A stretch of 64,000 bases of DNA from Rotaria socialis. Its lineage: Eukaryota; Rotifera; Eurotatoria; Philodinida; Philodinidae. Positions 33,801 through 47,458 of this stretch are shown piece by piece. Each line of letters starts with the position of its first letter. Position 1 is the stretch's first letter. Where the stretch lies: assembly GCA_905331475.1 (NCBI GenBank), contig CAJNYU010003456.1:1-64000 (forward strand), in the 5' to 3' direction. Made by a program: the position numbers and the translations under genes. Under the pieces are notes generated by a model. The model worked only from the letters and a program-made list of their open reading frames with translations, made no database searches and was not told the origin of the DNA.

Positions 33801-36800
33801 ATCTTTATATAGCTGTAATCTAACTGAAGGCCCACAGTGTTTAAGTACTTTAGCAGCTCTGAAAAATAGTTTCTTTTAGATCAATTTACAATTTAATTCT
33901 TGTTTCCTTACTCTTCTTTCGTTTTATCAAGAAGACTTATGTTATCAACATAAAGGATCTGATCGCCTACGTGAAGACGACCATCGTCTTGTGCTGCACT
34001 ACCAGGTATAATTCCTTTTATATAAATACCTTGATGTTCTTGAGAATCACTCTGAAAAACAAATATTTGCTATTTTTATTTCGACTGTTTATTTTGTTAC
34101 TTTCGCAGAAACAATACTTAAACCAAGACTATTTCCTTTTTTGTTTAATATAATTGTTTCTATTTTATCATTGTTCTTACTATTGTCGATCTAAATGCAT
34201 AACATTGAAACAAGTAAAACATCAGATGTTTTGTTTACTTTTGACAATTGTATAAATTCAATCCATAATCCAAGACTGAATGAATTAGTAAATAAACGAC
34301 ATAATGCTAATCGACTCATGGGTTCAATAAATTCAAATAATTTTTCTGGTATACCGCGTAAATTTTCACATGAATAGCCATCTTCCGGCAAGAAAAATGG
34401 TACAGCTAAATCGAGTTCTTCAGCTAATTCAATAGGAGAACCTGCACAGTAAAGATTTTCATCAACATGCTTATAAGCAGCAGAAAGAAGACTAAATAAT
34501 AATAATAAAAAATATACTCAAAATTGAAGTCTGATTAAGTATAAACAGAAAAATATGACAGAAAGATGATAAATATTTTTGCAATAGCATAGGTAATGAT
34601 TTATATGATGCGAACGATATGTTCTCTTCGATTTTTTTTCTTCGTCCTCAACTAATTAGACTCGAACAAAAACCAGAATAGGAACAAATAATAAAGAATA
34701 ATAGATAATATGATGCAGAAATACAAGATCTATACAAATATCGAGATCATTTTACTAAATTTTATCCTTTCAAATCTTTCGTACTACTGCATAAAACTTA
34801 CGCTTGATAAAAACTGTTCGAAATCGATGGTTCATTTCTACTCAAAATGTAATTATTCAATATTTGTGTTATTTGTATTGAATTAATGTTAAACGTTTGA
34901 TTCGATAATAACTCCTGTACATCATGTGGATTAGATTTTGGACTTTTAAGTAATAAACAGAGTTGATTCATTTTCATTAAATGACATTCACACGCTAATT
35001 CCAAACCTTGACTTTGTGCCCAATCACTAATAGCTTTTAAGTCAACTAATAATTTTTCTCCCGACATACACGAACATAACTTTAATTCTGGATAGCAAAC
35101 AATGCGATTAAATAACCAGGTGCTTATATAATGAAATATTTTTGAAAATATCTGAATTGTTAATCCAACATTAACACGGCATTTACGTAATAAATTCATC
35201 ATTGATGAAAGTGTAGTAAGTAAATCATCCAATGTTGTCTGACGATGCTGATTTTTATTTCGATCGAATATTATCCAGCGTGGATCGAATTGTTGTAAAA
35301 TTGTTGAATCATGCTCTTCTAAAACTGTGGAACTACGTATTGATGTTGTTGTATGAATATCATGTTCACCATCATTTCGTGAATTAATAAATGCCATTAA
35401 ATACTTATCTAACTCATTTTGTAAACAATTTATTAAATAATCAAATAAACGGCGAATAGATTCAGTTAAGCGAACTTGTATATCATGAGAAATTTTTGAT
35501 AAATCTCGATCATGTTTTAGAAAATAAAGCAATTCAGACGTATTTGATAGCCAATAAGCAAGATACCCACTATGCTGTTGACATTCCTTTGTAGAAAAAA
35601 AGATACGTAAGTTATTCGCTGAATTTACAAGGAGAAAATATCTTTACTTCAAGTTTTTTATTTATCATATGTTCAATATGATGCAGTAAAGAAATAACAT
35701 TTTCTTGTTTCTGTAAAAATGTTACGTTTATTTTTCCATAGGGTGAAAGACGATGTCTTAGTGTCATATACAGTGTGTAAATAGGTGATAGACGAAAATG
35801 AATATTTTCTAATGGATAATTATCAAAAACAGCATGTAGAAATCGAGTTTCAGCTAAAAAATAATAAAATAATTTTATTCAAAAGAAAGAATGAAAAAGA
35901 TACAAAGCATTCTAGAATGACTGGTTAATTTCAGCAAACAATCGATTATATCTTTTTAATAAAGTCAGATTAATTTTCTCATGAGTAGAGTTTCCTATTA
36001 TGGTAGTAAACTTCGAGTGTTTTTTAACAATTGAAAGTTTGAATAACAAATATTCAATGATAATCAACTAGTTATTTTTATAAAGTCACACAATTTGACA
36101 AGGCTACAAACTGTAAAATATATAAGCAGAGATAGAATGCTTGACGACAACACGAACGATAGTAAACGTTTCCACGGCATAGCATGATTATTATTAATGA
36201 CATTTGAGATTTTGTTCGGAAACTAAACCGTGATGATAGAATTATTAATTAGTCTGCAATAACGAGTTTGTATGCAGAAATACTGTTCGTTGTTTTAATC
36301 AGTTTGAAAAAATTTGTTGAGAGAAATCAGAATTATTAATTCTTGATCAAACAAAAAGAAAATAACGAATAGTCGATATTTTGAATATCTTCGGCATTAG
36401 AAAAATTGAAAATTTCTTTGTTAAAAGATTTTAAGATAGGATCAAATTTTTTGCTTTATTCTGTGAAAAACATATCGATCTTTCTTGCATTATGAACAAT
36501 GGCGAAAAGAGTAATTCTCTTGATGTAAATATATAGACGTGTTTGTGAATTTTAATTGACTTGCTATTTTCTTATGCATCGCTGTCTTGATTATTCGCTT
36601 CTGTTGTTGCTGGTAATCAGTACTTATCGGCGTAGTCTGTAACTATTTACTAGGTTTATGTGTTAATGTCATCTGAGCTGTTTTTCATCTGTTGAAAAAT
36701 ACTCGAAATAAACCGACGAGAAATCAATTCTTATTGGAAACATATCGATGGGAGAAAAAAATCTTGATTATCTCTATCACATAGGTCGAAGAATTCCCTG

Positions 36801-38872
36801 AAGAAAGTAGCAAAAATAGAAGTCAACATGATTATTTGTATTTTATTTTGATATAAATTCTTCAACATTCGACTAGATTTATTGTTCACTATAATAAATC
36901 GGAAGTCCACATGGAAATCTTTGTTTCATGTATTTCATAACCCTGATTGTTTGTATGACTTTGCTTTAGTAGCTGAATATAGATATATAATCAAAATTTT
37001 CTCTCAGAGAAGAAGGTGACATGTCTTATATATATTCATATATGTTTATATGCTTATTTTGAAAACAATATTTATACTTTTAAAACAATATTTCTTTGCT
37101 TAATATTGAAAGGAATATTATAATCAAAATGAAATCTATCATTTTTCATATAACATAAAAATCTTGAAAAAAGAAGACCTCCCTATTTTGGTTGAAATTC
37201 ATATATAAACAAGGATATCAATTGATTCAAAATCGAATCTTTTCTTTCAATTGATCGCAACAATCAATAAAAGAATTAATCTACGTTTTGATTATGAAAA
37301 GTCATGTCTGCACTTCAAAGCGCTACATTAATTAATACATAACATGATCAAAATCTTATGACCATTGCATAATATGCCTTTGCTGATTCAATATTTCACT
37401 ATGAAAGCGTTTCATTCTAGAGAGAGAAATTTAAAATTTTTTGAAACGAATCAAACTATATTCAAAGATTACAAATAGAAAAATTATTTCATATTATTCT
37501 TACTAGCTACGTCGATCTCACATTAAATTTAGTTGAATAGAATCTTACTTTCAGAAAAAACTTCTAATAATCCCGGTAGTACATCGATTTTTGATCTAAA
37601 AGACTTTCAACATAGAATTTAAGAAAAAAAAGAATGATTAATTCTATACCCTTTTTCAACAACATTAATTGTTGATGTCTTTTTTGGTCGAATATTTGAT
37701 GCTCCTGGCGGAAAATCATTCGCTTTATCACCGCCATTCATCGTTAATATTGGTAAAGAACCGTATGGAGCTGATCTATCTGCATTCTCTTGTTTTATTG
37801 GTCTTGATATTAATTTTGATTTTTGAATAACTTGTGGATCATAAAAACAAAATTTTGTATTTCTTCCAAAACGAATTACGGCTCCATGTCTAAGAACAAA
37901 TGTAGTTGTAACACGTTTCCCATTTAACCATATTTCACCACGAGGAATTAGTGTGACAATATCATTTTGATTTTGTATTGTACAATGATCACGATCAATA
38001 CCAGTACCATCAATCTATAATAAAGTGTTTTTTTTCTTTTGAAATAGTTTACGATTAGTGTTTGTATTTACATAAAAATATTGCTTTCCAATCGCTGATT
38101 TTGGATCGCGACCAACATATGTTGTATCTCGATAAAGTTTGAATACACGAGGTGATTCAAGATCAGTACCATCTTAATGATAAGTTCAATTAAGATTTCT
38201 TTTAAAATAGGTAAACTAATTTTACCTTGATTAATTTCGAAAAACATACAAAGTTGATCATGAATAGTTCGATCTTGTATTGATAGAATTTTACTTCTAT
38301 TTGAAGTTGTTTCTTGCTTTAAAAGTTGGATATATTCCGGTGGACATTTTATTACTTTAAATATAATCGATCCTATTTCAATATGAAGTTTTTAATGGAT
38401 TTTTAGCTTTTATTTTATTAATAATTTTTCACCTTGGCATCTTCCTGAATGATTTAAACAAATATTTAATGGACATTCTTTATCGAGTAATATTATTTCT
38501 TTAATAGCTTTATTATCCATTTGATAACGTGGAGGAATGACAATCTTGAATAAATTAAAAAAGATTCATCAATAAAATTCACATAGGTAAGTTTACTTGA
38601 ATTAAACAATATTTTTTTGGATCCTCATGTTTCAATCCGTATTTGTCAAGCATTTTTTTAACAACCCAAGATGCTGTATCTTTTTTCGATAGAAGTAATG
38701 TTTTAGACGGTATAGAAGGATTTATTGCATCACCAAATACTTTTATTGTTGCGACTGAAAATAAATTTATTTTAGTACTAATAAATTTTAATGATGACAT
38801 CATACCTTCTTCTTTAGGCATGATCTTAAAAAAATTTAGTTTTAATCGATCTTGTTGGAGTGTTTTAACCAT
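30808..38872 (-). CDS. AFDN: Afadin/canoe (RA, FHA, DIL, PDZ, coiled coil)
   Basis: Afadin links nectins and Ras/Rap signalling to actin at adherens junctions. Reading down the minus strand: a Ras-association domain (~38755-38440: KTLLLSKKDTASWVVKKMLDKYGL as two overlapping stretches, then EIILLDKECPLNI); an FHA domain (~38175-37650: RVFKLYRDTTYVGRD, RGEIWLNGKRVT, RHGAVIRFG); a DIL domain (~35850-34800 and 34500-34200: HFRLSPIYTLYM, ELLYFLKHDRDLSKI, LLRKCRVNVGLTIQIFS, FFLPEDGYSCENLRGIP); a PDZ domain (~34190-33850: GLSIVSAK, GRLHVGDQILYVD); a long Ser/Gln/Asn-rich linker; a charged coiled coil (~31780-31000: EQEREAERAYISRML); stop at 30808-30810. The 5' end is uncertain: the first of the two RA domains of animal afadin was not found. 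I used the Met at 38872. Long introns at ~31790-33050 and ~35850-37550. Confidence 0.88.
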
Positions 38873-40923
38873 TTTTGGATGTGACAATAAACGAATGATT
38901 TATTTGTTTCAGGTAATAATTCAACAATCGTTATTGCTGTTATAATCGATGATTGAGTATCACTTTCATCGATTCCATTTACCTACGAATGAAAATAAGA
39001 TTTTTTTCTTTCGTTCTTAAAAAGAAAATTTTCGAATATTCGATCATATTAAATAAGATTTAAGCATATATTATATTTAAAGAAGGAGGAAAAATAATTC
39101 ACAAATGATTGCTCAACATATTACTTTGACAAAGTAAAATCTATATAATATAAATTATGATAGAATATTTTTTGTGAAAGCAAATATTCCCCAATGATAA
39201 TCAAGTTTTAGACTTTTAAAATAGATTAAAATATACCACAAAGGATGCATGTAGCTTGGTGTAATAGATTTCCCTTGTGAAATCAAAGTCTGAAGTTTTC
39301 TTCAAAATATTCGACGGATTGAGATATTTTGTTGAACCAAACAACTTCTCAAGTTTAATTATTCTGAATTACCCAGCAATTGAATGATTAGTATCGATAG
39401 AAATCAATAATAGTGCTTCAAAATGAGAACCGAATCAATTCAATAAAGAAAGCAATAAGTTAACACGAAAAATAAGGCAGTATTAATATTTCTCATTGTT
39501 CATAAAATGTGGTCGAGAATGTTTGTTGCCAGGATAAGAAAAAAAATAGCAACACGCATGTGTAGGTTGTTTTTTCGTTATTATTCTTAATTGAACAAAT
39601 TAAGAAAGGAATAAATGTTTTAGTTTACTTCCTGTTGCTTTTTCTTTCTGATAATCATTGTTCATGAAAACTATTATCGATTTTCTTTACTAATATTATA
39701 TTTAAGCAAAACAAATTGTCTTGTACGATGATCTTTTCTTCAAATAGAATTGAATCCATAATAGTTTTTAATTTGTTTGTGACTTCGTTTTTTCGTTTAT
39801 ACATAAAATAAACAACAAATATTGAAGTAAGATCAAATAATTTGAAGCGAAATTCGTTCTAATCTCCATTAATATGAATTTCATAGACATAAAAATGCTT
39901 GTCAGTTAGTTATACTAGTTTCAATGTCATAGTTCAATAGAAAATCGAAATTATAACGATCTTTGTAACTTCACTGGCTACTACTAGATATTTTTCTAGT
40001 ACTTCATTAAATCTATCATTAAAATAGGAGCGTATAACACTATAAAATTTAAAACATTTGTTTCATTCATTGAATTTCAATCAATCGAGCAGAGTTACAT
40101 TCCATTTCTAAGATAAAAACTTCTATGCGGTTTTTTGGTTTTGATAACACATTCATACGCGTGGCATATTTTGTGGTCAAGTCATAATAGTAGAAAAAGA
40201 ACAAGAATGAGGTTTTATTATATTCAACGATAAGATCAGGTTCATTCAATTAAACAATGACCAAAATTATGGATGACGATTACGAGTATGATTCAATTGA
40301 TCGAATCCGACAAGAAAACAAGAGGTCGCTTTTCGCGGTTTTTTATATTAACCCAGTCTGATATTTAAAATGTTAATATAACTACGTAAACATACGAGAA
40401 CTTCTACATATTATCGAAAAATATTTAAAATCGATATAAAACATTTTTTGCCATTGGTTTGATAGTAGGAACAAAAGATTATATGTATAGTAATATCGTT
40501 AGGCTTATTATTGAATGTTTAACGATTGGAATACATTTTGAAATAAAACGTCATTCATTTTCTTTTGTCTTGTCAATGTTTAAAAAGAAAAAAAATACTC
40601 ATAGATCTATGTGTATAACAATCATCACGTTCCTCTATGCTAAGAACGTGCAATAGATTACGATAAAAACCTAAACGAGGGATATATATGTATAAATGTG
40701 CATTACACGAAAATTATGCCAGTGTTTAATTGTTTGATATGGTAACATTGAAGCTGGTGTTACCTATTGCAAAAATATTTCACTTGCCGATATTGTATCA
40801 TGTCAGACGATAGAACACTAGCTTGTATGTTCGCTTCGAAACACTTTCCAAAGGAATGCCTGTTACACGAAGTTACATATTTATTAATGTTTAGATTTAG
40901 TCAAATACCGTTAAGTTTCAATA
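38873..40923. other. Divergent intergenic between afadin and deoxynucleoside kinase
   Basis: AT-rich, no domain-bearing exon recognised. A minus-strand stretch at ~38885-38990 is open (VNGIDESDTQSSIITAITIV) and could be part of a missing 5' afadin exon. A 34-residue frame at 40257-40361 has no resemblance to anything. Confidence 0.4.
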
Positions 40924-41906
40924 ATGTCATCATCCAATAAAAAATTTACTGTGAGTGTATTATTTAAGTTTTCGAATTTATTCAAAACTATTTTCTTTTC
41001 TTAAGATTGCTGTTGAAGGAAATATTGGTTCAGGGTAAGATCAATTGTCTAGTGATGTGTTTTTCTAAAAAATAAGATTTGTTTTATCTTTTAGAAAGAG
41101 TAGTGTACTTGCTCACCTAGCTAACTCTTCGTTATGTGATGTAATAATTCATTAGTAACTTTAATTATAAAATGATTCCATTCTAATATTTTAGATTATT
41201 GCTGAACCCTTGGATAATTGGACGAATTTGAAAGGACATAATATTCTAGTAAACGAAAAGTTTTGAAAGTAAAATTTTATGAATTATATTTATCTAGGCA
41301 ATGCTTTATGAAGATCCAAAACGATGGGGTTTTGCCTTTCAAGCTAATGCACAAATGACATTAGCAAAATTACATGCACAAACGACGAAAGCACCTGTCA
41401 AAGTCATGGAACGATCAATCTATAGTGCTCGATATTGTTTTGTGGAAAATTTATATCGAAGGTAGAATTGTGTTGTCAATAACAAAATGCTACTTTTGCT
41501 TTCTATTTCTTTTATCAAGCAAAATTCTTCAAGGTGTTGAATATGAAATTTTGAATGATTGGTTTCAAATGCTTATTTCGAATGGTTCATGTCATCTTGA
41601 TCTTATCCGTAACTATTTTGTCTTTGAATTAATTGTTTCAGAAAGCCTATTTTTCAAATGTTAATAGTTTATCTACGAGCTACGCCCGAAACATGTCTTC
41701 AGCGAATTCAAACACGTAATCGATCGGAAGAAGAATCTATCAGTCTTGATTATTTACAAACATTACATGAATGTCATGAAGAATGGCTTATAAATCGAAA
41801 TAGTACAAATTTATCAATCCCTATTCTTATTGTCGATGCCAATCAAACCAAAGAGCGTGTTTACAATGATACTCATACTCATGTTGAAAATCTTGTTTCA
41901 TATTAA
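40924..41906 (+). CDS. TK2: TK2-like deoxynucleoside kinase
   Basis: Phosphorylates deoxynucleosides for dNTP salvage (TK2/dNK/dCK/dGK family). Seven or eight small exons. The P-loop is split by introns: AVEGNIGSG|KSSVLAHL. Then IIAEPLDNWTNLKGHN, YEDPKRWGFAFQANAQMT, and the family signature KVMERSIYSARYCFVENLYR (Glu-Arg-Ser). The exon after NLYR uses the acceptor ...TTATCAAG, giving YRSKILQGVEYEILNDWF, which keeps frame; the later AAG acceptor would not. A donor CC|GTAACT and acceptor TTAATAG|TTTATC join DLI to LYLRATPETC; the LID follows as RIQTRNRSEEE and then HEEWLI. The tail is short and there is no obvious mitochondrial targeting peptide: the start MSSSNKKFT is only nine codons before the first intron, suggesting a cytosolic form. 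Confidence 0.88.
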
Positions 41907-44441
41907 ATTTATGTAGTTTCTTTTCGAATAATGTGTGCTTGAAAATAATAGCTGTTCACTTATGTAATTATAATAGAAATAATGATTAAAAAAATTGAAC
42001 AAAAAAAAGAATTTTGTTTGCTTCTTTTCCTCTTTGACTATTTCGTTAAATAGTATTTGGTTATTGATCTTCCACTGAAAACATAACGATGAAAACAAAT
42101 ACGCGTTGTATTTTGTATCTATTATTTTGATAAAATCAAATAGTAGAAATAGGATAATAAACAAAGAGAAAATTAGAGTTATGAAAATATCACGGTTGTT
42201 CATTTAATAAAATATTTGACTTAGGTATATTCTAAGCAAGCCGCGATGGTAGCATTGACTAATTACGTTAGTAGTGTGATCGAAATATTTTTTCAGAAAT
42301 TGGCTGTTTTGTAAAAGGATAGTTGCGATATTGGTAAGCAAAAATGATGTCTGACAACTCAGTTGAAGAAAGTATACATTTTTCAAGATTATATGTTTGT
42401 TTCTGTTTTAAAGCACTGCCTATTTACAATAAACTGTGCGAATTCGAATTACGTATATGATCAAGTTTCGGTAAGATCTCACGAATCATACTTCAACAAC
42501 ATTCCTGTAAGAAACTATCGGATGTCCTCGTGCTCACACACGACCCATCTAAATGCAACATTTATAACCCCTAAAACTTTTCTACACACGATTTTCATTA
42601 GATCTACTGAATTTCCATTGGATGTCAGGTAATCCGATGCCAAATCAATAAAAGATTCTCTTATGTGGATTTTTCACCTATGCCATTGATGTATTCATAT
42701 CATCTAATAAATAGAAAATGATAAGATCGACTTTACAAAGCCATTTAACAAATCAAACGAACGAATATATACACAAGTTACCGTTCAACCACATACGTGA
42801 GCTCTTGATTAGAAAAGGTTGATCTGCATGATTTGTCATCAGGAGGCTTCAATTGTATCCAATTCGTAGTGGATTATGATAGGATGGGATCAGCTTCCCA
42901 TCAACGATCAATTAGCAACTAACTCGCTATCAGAATTTTGATGTTTTTGAATTCAATGATACCAATACAAAAAGAATCGACATAAAACTGATCTCAGTAA
43001 GTTACCAAAATTCAAGCTTACACACAATCCTTGCGTGCTTTATCTTATATTTCATTATCATCGTCATCATTCTGATTTTTCGAAGAAATATTTATGGCAA
43101 CATATCGATTGAATCGACCATACCATCTGATTTTTCAAAAGACATTGCACCAAAAAAGAAATCGGTGATACGTCTTCATCAAGTTCTTAAAATGCTTAAA
43201 AAAACAATAACCTTGTCGATGTTTTCAGTGAAATCAATGCAAACGTAAACCAAAAATTGTTTTGATGACAATGTACTTTCAACTTTACAAAATTCAAATG
43301 AGTTGGCGATGATTTTGATGAATCTTCACTTAGAAATTCTTCAAACCACAAATTAAAATAGATGAATTTTTTAGTTAACTTGACGAAAGTCAAGTCTCAA
43401 TTTCTCGAAATATAATTTGAACTGAGAATTAATCTATACTATATTTGTATCCAAAACGACCTCGGTGCAAAACAACATGAATAAATTTGTCATAGTTTAA
43501 GCAATTTTCATGTAGTTTTTAAGTGAAACAGTATGCTTCAAACATTGTCTCTTATAAGTCAATTCATCTTTTCAAAATATTTGAAAAAAAGATGAAATTT
43601 TTAAAAAGTATTGCGACTATCCATTAGAATAGATATGTACACGCTCCTCGTGAAAATTCAATTTTGTTCTTTATTTATGAATTAATAATTTGAAGACAAT
43701 GTAGTGTTTGTAACAAAAATTATTTCTTAGCTGGTTTTGTTCGCCAAGATGTGCATAAACATTTTTAATCGATTTACTTCGATCTTGTGAATATTCTTCC
43801 TGAAGTTACTGAACAGTTATAACTTTCAACAGATTTTTTCAGAAATTCATCAAAATAACAAATGTTAGCAGTTTTTTGACTGATATCGGAAGATTTGAAT
43901 TTTCGTTTTCGATAAAAAGAAAACCATTCAAAATTTTCCAGGATTTATTTTGGAAAAACAAAACGAGAGTGTAGGTGAATATGCTCTTAACAACAACAAT
44001 GCCTGGATTATCTTTCTAAAATTTGATGATGGCCTTGTCACCCGCCATGGGAGTCTCCACACCCTTCACTCTCTCGAAAAACTTACACATGGAAAAGCAT
44101 ATGTAACGCAAGCTTTTACTTATTACAGTAGATCTTTTTTCGACACAAAAATGTGCACATTATTCTATTTTGTTATATCCTTGGCAACTATACATTTTCA
44201 TCATTTACTTGTTGATTCTCTATTGAAAACTACCAATAAGCAGTCGATGAAAGAAAAACAATACATTTATGGAATTTTTTTCTCTTCTCCTATTTTTCTC
44301 TTTCTTTTCATAAGAAAAGAATCGAAAATTCTACAATATTTAGCAACACATAGTAAACGCTGCACAGTCGAAGTATAAAGTGTATGATTACTGACCTTCT
44401 AAATTATTTAATGATCAATTGGATCTGCTTTTAAGTAAAGT
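41907..44441. other. 2.5-kb intergenic stretch
   Basis: No recognised gene. The plus open frame at 43950-44378 is Phe/Leu-rich with no motif and overlaps what should be the promoter of the ADP-ribosyltransferase gene. No clear repeat structure. Confidence 0.4.
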
Positions 44442-46136
44442 ATGGGTCACACACTGACTAAACAAGATGTGGTGGTTAATACGGATATTGAAGCATTTCC
44501 TATAGTTTGGCTTGATAGCCAAGTAAACAAAAATCATAACAATCTAGCTGCTCAAAAACAATTGCGTAAATTGGATAAAAATCTTAAGACATTTGACGAT
44601 GAAGAGGAATGTCACAAATATATTGTGTCAACGTTGGCAGACGATCGAATTGTGTTTATTGTTAGTGGTCAACTAGGACAGACAATAGTACCGAAAATTC
44701 ATCAACTTCCACAGATTATATTAATCTGTGTGTATTGTATGAATGCGGCACTAAATGAAGTTTGGGCAAGACCATTTGACAAGGTAAAAAGGAAGCATAA
44801 AATACTCTTTATCTGTATTTACGCAGCTATTTTAAATTGAAATCACTTATTCAATTCTTTCTAGGTTAAAACTGTTGCCGAAAAATTTGCTGACATTATT
44901 ACATGTATCGAATCAGTCCAACAGAATATTACATTGGGAGCAGCTACATCTACGAATAGTAATATCAATGTTTACACTCATTATTGTACGGCAATAGATG
45001 ATCCTTTTGACAATCCTCTTTCCTTTCTCGAATGTTTCCTTCGCATAGAATCAAACCAGTCAGACATCACTGAGTGTATTGCATATTGTCGAAATAAATA
45101 TAACCAAAATCAGCACGAACTTGATTTAATTCAAGAGTTCCAGCAGTCGTATACATCAGAACGTGCAATATGGTGGTATACAAGACAATCTTTCGTATTC
45201 AGGATATTGAGCGACATTCTTCGAAAAGAAAAGACTTATTTAATCTATAAGTTTCGTTTCTTACTTCATGATATTTATCAACAATTGAAGCAGTGTCAAT
45301 GCCAGTCGCGCATACAAGTTTATCGAGGACAATTGCTACCCGACCAGGATATCACTTATTTCAAAACATTAATTGGCAAGATTATTACCGTCAAGTCATT
45401 TTTTACGACATGGTCAAATCGAAAGCATGCTCGATCTGGTTTGAAACCTTCGACAAGCAATTCGAAACAGGTTCTATTTGAAATCGATGCTATTCCTGGA
45501 GCAGCCAATTGTAAACCGTATGGTGATATTAGCTTGCATAACTCTTTTCCTAAACCAGGAGAAGTATTATTTATGGCTGCGTCTAACTTTCGCATTGACA
45601 CTGTACATTATGGTGAAGATCACATGTGGATTGTTCGAATGACATTAGTAGATAATGATTCACCTAATTGGAAAGATTTCTCACAACGAATTGATATCAT
45701 GGAAAAAAATGTTGGTGGACTTAATCTTGCATCATTTGGTACAATAATGCGTTGCATGGGTCATGTCAGTAGAGCCAAAAGCTATTGTTCTTGCTTATTC
45801 GATCAACTTTCTTTATCGAATCCATTAACAGCTGTTGTCTGCTTTGAACTAGCTGAAATAGCCTTAAGTGAAGGTGATTCAGATGCCAATAAAAGTTGGT
45901 ATAGAAAAGGAACTCACATCAAAAGAAAATATAGTGTACATGGTGATCTGAATTATGAATCGAAATCGAAAGGTGATAAAATTTCTTTGATACGCTTAAT
46001 AGTTTTCGAGAAAATTTCGTTATCTATATGCTATTATTTGTACGTAAATATAGGAAATCCTATAATTTTGTCTTCAATAGAATTTTTCTACAGAATTGCT
46101 TTGAATATTCATAGCCAAGTTCATGATACGGAATAG
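44442..46136 (+). CDS. Arginine ADP-ribosyltransferase (ART) with bdelloid-type N-terminal domain
   Basis: Two exons: 44442-44783 and 44865-46136, spliced in frame at PFDK|VKTV. Residues ~1-115 form a domain with IVWLDSQVNKNHNN, KTFDDEEECHKYI, RIVFIVSGQLGQTIVPKIHQ and ILICVYCMN, which I recall as a frequent N-terminal module of bdelloid multidomain proteins. The ART fold follows with the R-S-E arrangement: Arg in QVYRGQLLP, Ser in VKSFFTTWSN, Glu in KPGEVLFMAASNFRI. The usual E-x-E pair reads P-x-E, so the first glutamate is absent while the catalytic one is present. A short TPR-like region (MRCMGHVSRAKSYCSCLFDQLS, split) ends in a tail that does not continue the repeat, suggesting truncation by frameshift or a missed intron. 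Substrate unknown. Confidence 0.82.
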
Positions 46137-46664
46137 TTATATGAAAGAATTCTATAGAATAACTTGAGAACAAAATCTAATTACGATTTTTCTAGTCTAA
46201 ATGAGCAACTTTAAATGTAGTAAGAATGTGACGACAGCTGAAGCTAATTTTTAAAGAAAGAAATTTAATCTACTTCATTCATTCATTCATTCAATGTAAC
46301 GAAGAAAACAAAAACGAACTGAATGTAACATATCTGTTCAATCTATTAAAGTTTAGTAAATTCTGTCTTTCTTATAAATTTATCTACTAACTCTCGATTA
46401 GTTTGAAAATAATCCGACTCATAAGAAAGTATGCTGAATTAGAAATAAAATATTTACTTTTTATGTTTTCACTCCATTATGATTTAGTATAGCATACAGA
46501 GGTTACTCCATGCATTGTTCTATGCAGTACGCATCTACTAGAGAGAAATATACGCTGCTCAGAGAAAATGAAATTAGAAATGATTCATTCGTCATTACTA
46601 GAATATTACATTACATTTTTTGACAGTTTAAATTGGATATAGAGAAATTCCGTTTTATTACCAG
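46137..46664. other. Spacer between the two ART genes
   Basis: Contains a short (ATTC)n run at ~46275-46292 and possibly the missing first exon of the second ART; nothing could be supported. Confidence 0.4.
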
Positions 46665-47458
46665 GCTCTACTTTATCCCGATCTGTCGACAGTAGCTTTA
46701 TTGCGACACTTCAAAATTCAAGCGAAGATCTTGATAGCACCATCAACGAAGCGATGGCCAGTCAACGTTTTACCAGTGTTCAATTGGACAAACATCAAGT
46801 TCGTTTTTCCATTGAAGGCTACGAAAAGGTGCCTCTTGTTTCACTCGAAGAAGCAATGGTACCGCTACTTGGTGTTCTTCCGGACATACAACAAATGGTG
46901 TGTATTGCCAAAATGAAATGTGAACTGCCAACTGATGGTCTAACATCAGATCAATCGGCTGCAATCATGCTGTATACGATGGAATGGGAGCCATCTGAAA
47001 CATGTCTCTATTTCGTATTGAATTCAGCCTTGCGTACGGCCGATCGAGAAGTAGTGAAACCCTGGTTTCTCTATTTAAAACTGATTTTTACCGCTTTATC
47101 ACGTCTACCATCAAAATCAGGAACTTTTTTTCGTGGTGTGAAACTCAATTTAAGTTCACAACATCCTCAAGGCGAAACATTCTATTGGTGGAGTTTTTCG
47201 TCGTGCACAACAACAATCAATGTTTTAACATCGGATCAATTTCTAGGTAGTTCAGATATACGTACTCTCTTTGCTATTGAAAGTACGAGTGGTCGAGATA
47301 TTAGCCGACATTCTTACTATCAAAACGAAAAGGAAATCTTACTATTGCCCGCGACTCGATTTCAAGTAGTTGGGCATCTACCATTTACATCAAATGTTCA
47401 CATTATACAATTAAAAGAAATCGAATCTGAATTTCCACTTCTGAACCCTATTTTGTAA
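46665..47458 (+). CDS. Second arginine ADP-ribosyltransferase (5' exon unresolved)
   Basis: The exon opens after an acceptor at 46664 and runs to the stop at 47458 (~263 residues). It carries a helical N-terminal segment (VPLVSLEEAMVPLLGVLPDI), then ART hallmarks: AAIMLYTMEW, the NAD-binding Arg in SGTFFRGVKLN, the Ser motif in WWSFSSCTTTINV, and a complete E-x-E in NEKEILLLPATRFQV. All three R-S-E positions are intact, unlike its neighbour. No ATG in frame upstream before a TAG, so a first exon is missing from my model or the copy is 5'-truncated. It lies ~0.5 kb downstream of the other ART on the same strand. The two share the fold but are not close copies, so recent tandem duplication is unlikely. 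Confidence 0.8.

Noticed and set aside
40257..40361. Small acidic frame MTKIMDDDYEYDS...
   Set aside because: Only 34 codons, no donor that links it to another exon.
43950..44378. Plus-strand frame of 142 codons upstream of the first ART
   Set aside because: No conserved motif, Phe/Leu-rich as expected from T-rich DNA, and no splice connection to the ART exons.
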